From a virus, in IMG/VR virus record IMGVR_UViG_3300027971_000006, positions 1 through 37,622 of that record: a stretch of 37,622 bases of DNA. One strand, given 5' to 3'. The notes beneath the pieces were generated by a model. That model was not told where the DNA came from. It did not search any database and saw only the letters and a program-made list of their open reading frames with translations. Numbering within the stretch: position 1 is the first letter of the stretch; every line of letters starts with the position of its first letter. A program made the translations under genes and the position numbers. Below, one piece after another: positions 35,800-37,622 of the stretch.

Positions 35800-37575
35800 A
35801 TGGCAGTATTATCAAAAGAAGAATTTTTCAATAAGCAATACAAGGAAAGTATTGGTGGAGATGCTGGACTTCTTGCACTTTATCCGAGTGGCGGAAGAAG
35901 CGCAGGCAATGTAGACGGAAGTCCGAGAGTTCCTAACTACAACCAATTTCTTGCTGGAACATCAACCTATTCGCATAGGCATGATGGCAAGGTTTATTCG
36001 ATGTCGGCAAAAGATCCAGCAGGAATGGTCAAGAGTTTCGATGATGCGTACAACAAGTACTTGGCAGACGAAGAATTTAAATCAGCAGAAGCAGTAGCAG
36101 CCAGAAAGCTTGACGAGAGCTACACCAAGCAAGCAGGCGAACTGAATACTGCTGCTGGCCAAATTAGGGCTGGAGCAACTGGACTGAGCGGTGCGTTATC
36201 TGCTCTATCTGGAGCCAGAAACTATGGCGCGTCCAACCTTGGCACAAAGCTTAACTTCCAAGTTTCCGACGATCAGATCATAAATGATTACAACGAGGCA
36301 AAACTAAATTCTCTCAAATCTGTTCTTGATCGAGGCAACACTCAGATTGTCGGCATTAACGACAAGATTGTTTCAACCAACGAATTGCTCTCCAAGTTAA
36401 AAGCCGATGACCCTAGGCGCGCTCCGCTTGAGGCATCACTCAAAACTCTCAACGAAGATATTAGAAGCGTCAACGAGGCAATCACCTCTGCGCAGGCACA
36501 GGTTGCAGGCTTTAAGCCAATCACCGCATTGGATACCGCTGGGCAGAAGGAAATCACATCTTTTAGGGAATTCCTAAAACTTCCAGAGGAGCGCGCCAGC
36601 GATCAGCTAAAACAGATTGATCCGAAAGCTTACGAGACTGCCGTTGCCTTGGGCGATAAATACAGGAAATTAGCAACTGAAGAATTGCCTGCAACGACAT
36701 CGCAACAGACTGAAGATTTGCGAAGCCAGCTTGAGCAAGAAGCTTTAAATCAATTAAGACTTGGCTCTACGCTTGGTGCGGATGAGCGCAGGCAATACGA
36801 ACAAGCAGCTCGCGCAGCTCAAACAGTTCGAGGCAACATCTTTGGTGTCGCGCCTGCTGTGCAGGAGGCTGTTGAATCTGGTGCTGCTGGCGAGGCTCGT
36901 AAGCTTGCGCGATTCGGAGCAGCCTCTCAGTTCTTGTCTTCTGGCCAAACAACTGGTGACGCACTACAGCGCGATCTTGCACTCCGCGATGCCTTGCTAC
37001 AGACAAGGCTTGGATCTGCTGCTGGTTTTGTTGCTGGTGGTCCTTCCATCTACAATCTTAGCAATGCTAGGACAGGGCAACAGAACGCAGCGTTCCAGAA
37101 TTACATTCAAGCCAACCAATCGCTTCCTGGTAACTTTGGCCAAGGCGCAAGCACAGCAGCTAACTTCTATCAGACAACTGATCCAAATGCTGGGATTAGC
37201 CTTTCAAATATTTCTGCTTCGCTTTACAACACGCTGGCAAATTACCAAGCAAGTAATTATGGAAATTATATTAAAGCTGTAGCAAGCCAGCCCAATGGAT
37301 TCCAGAACTTTGCCACAGTTGCAGGAGGAGTAAAAGATCTTGCTGGAGCAGCTGGCAGTTTTGCGAGCATGGGAGTAGCATGCTGGGTGGCAAGAGAGGT
37401 TTATGGAATAGACAATCCAAAATGGTTGCAATTTAGGGAATGGATGATGACTAAAGCATCTGATAATTTAAGAAATTTCTACCTTGAATATGGAGAAAGA
37501 ATTGCAGAATCGATACGAAACAAGCCCAAAATAAAGGCAATTATTCGAAAATGGATGGATGGGAAAATAGGATAA
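35800..37575 (+). CDS. Large ejection-type virion protein with C-terminal CWVAREVYG module
   Basis: A 591-residue protein (ATG at 35800 after TAATATG; a GTG nine bases upstream lies in the previous gene). Long Ala-rich helices (SLKTLNEDIRSVNEAITSAQ, EQEALNQLRLGSTLGADERR) alternate with Gly/Asn-rich parts. The C-terminal 70 residues are a distinct module: GVACWVAREVYGIDNPKWLQ, then FYLEYGERIAESIRNKPKI. I recognise this CWVAREVYG end from other phage proteins. It follows the gp14-like gene and is likely ejected with DNA. It continues across the contig join into 1-80. Confidence 0.65.
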   Translation: MAVLSKEEFFNKQYKESIGGDAGLLALYPSGGRSAGNVDGSPRVPNYNQFLAGTSTYSHRHDGKVYSMSAKDPAGMVKSFDDAYNKYLADEEFKSAEAVAARKLDESYTKQAGELNTAAGQIRAGATGLSGALSALSGARNYGASNLGTKLNFQVSDDQIINDYNEAKLNSLKSVLDRGNTQIVGINDKIVSTNELLSKLKADDPRRAPLEASLKTLNEDIRSVNEAITSAQAQVAGFKPITALDTAGQKEITSFREFLKLPEERASDQLKQIDPKAYETAVALGDKYRKLATEELPATTSQQTEDLRSQLEQEALNQLRLGSTLGADERRQYEQAARAAQTVRGNIFGVAPAVQEAVESGAAGEARKLARFGAASQFLSSGQTTGDALQRDLALRDALLQTRLGSAAGFVAGGPSIYNLSNARTGQQNAAFQNYIQANQSLPGNFGQGASTAANFYQTTDPNAGISLSNISASLYNTLANYQASNYGNYIKAVASQPNGFQNFATVAGGVKDLAGAAGSFASMGVACWVAREVYGIDNPKWLQFREWMMTKASDNLRNFYLEYGERIAESIRNKPKIKAIIRKWMDGKIG

Positions 37576-37622
37576 TTTATGGCAGTTAATGCTCTAGGTT
37601 TAGATCCACAAGATCCGCTTAT
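37496..37622. repeat. Right copy of 127-bp terminal direct repeat
   Basis: Identical to bases 1-127. It closes the circle: the ejection-protein gene at 35800 ends at 37575 and the next gene restarts at 37579. The unit genome is therefore 37,495 bp. Confidence 0.95.
37579..37622 (+). CDS. 5' end of coiled-coil virion protein (copy of the gene at 84)
   Basis: The first 14 codons (MAVNALGLDPQDPL) and two bases are a duplicate of the gene at 84-1616 caused by the contig-end overlap. Not a separate gene. Confidence 0.9.
   Translation, partial: MAVNALGLDPQDPL

Overview
This window is a complete or nearly complete genome of a tailed bacteriophage. It is probably a podovirus-type member of Caudoviricetes, assembled as a circular contig. 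Bases 1-127 are repeated exactly at 37496-37622, so the unit genome is about 37,495 bp and the virion gene at the right end runs on into the left end. The virion genes follow a T7/P22-like order: terminase, portal, scaffold, N4-gp56-type capsid protein, fibre, two tail-tube-like proteins, several large internal or ejection-type proteins, lysozyme. I see no tape-measure protein, integrase, RNA polymerase or tRNA. Two lipobox-bearing lipoproteins suggest a host with an outer membrane. The host itself cannot be named from the sequence.

Layout. (1) 1-4327: large internal virion proteins and a GH108-type endolysin. (2) 4324-4698, leftward: a small secreted repeat protein whose stop codon overlaps the lysozyme stop. 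(3) 4737-17889, rightward: the early/replication region. It holds three PD-(D/E)XK nucleases, an ssDNA-binding-like protein paired with a RecB/Cas4-like exonuclease, a secreted 3D-domain protein, two glycosyltransferases, a 2OG-Fe(II) oxygenase, a C5-cytosine methyltransferase, a primase-like protein, a RepA-like ATPase, and an iteron-like AT-rich segment that could be the origin. (4) 17996-20347, leftward: a compact operon of nine small genes behind a clear TTGACT/TATCTT promoter, including a DUF7227-like protein and two membrane microproteins of 26 and 28 residues. (5) 20420-37575, rightward: packaging, lysis-like membrane proteins, head, fibre, tail and ejection genes.

The genes work together in a simple way. 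The virus primes and unwinds its own DNA but seems to borrow the host polymerase. Nucleases and the exonuclease/ssDNA-binding pair handle recombination and branched DNA. The methyltransferase, oxygenase and glycosyltransferases could decorate DNA or a surface glycan. Most early genes are joined by ATGA overlaps and many structural genes by TAATATG junctions, so translation is strongly coupled.

The most unusual spot is the cytosine methyltransferase at 12274-13178. A run of nine G sits where the reading frame leaves the canonical C-terminus: motif X (GNAIVPQ) lies in another frame, and that frame ends in the ATGA overlap expected for this operon. One extra G would restore a canonical enzyme. 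A third frame over the same DNA also reads like a recurrent phage protein, so this may be a slippage-controlled or overprinted gene. No database search was run; family names come from motif recognition only.
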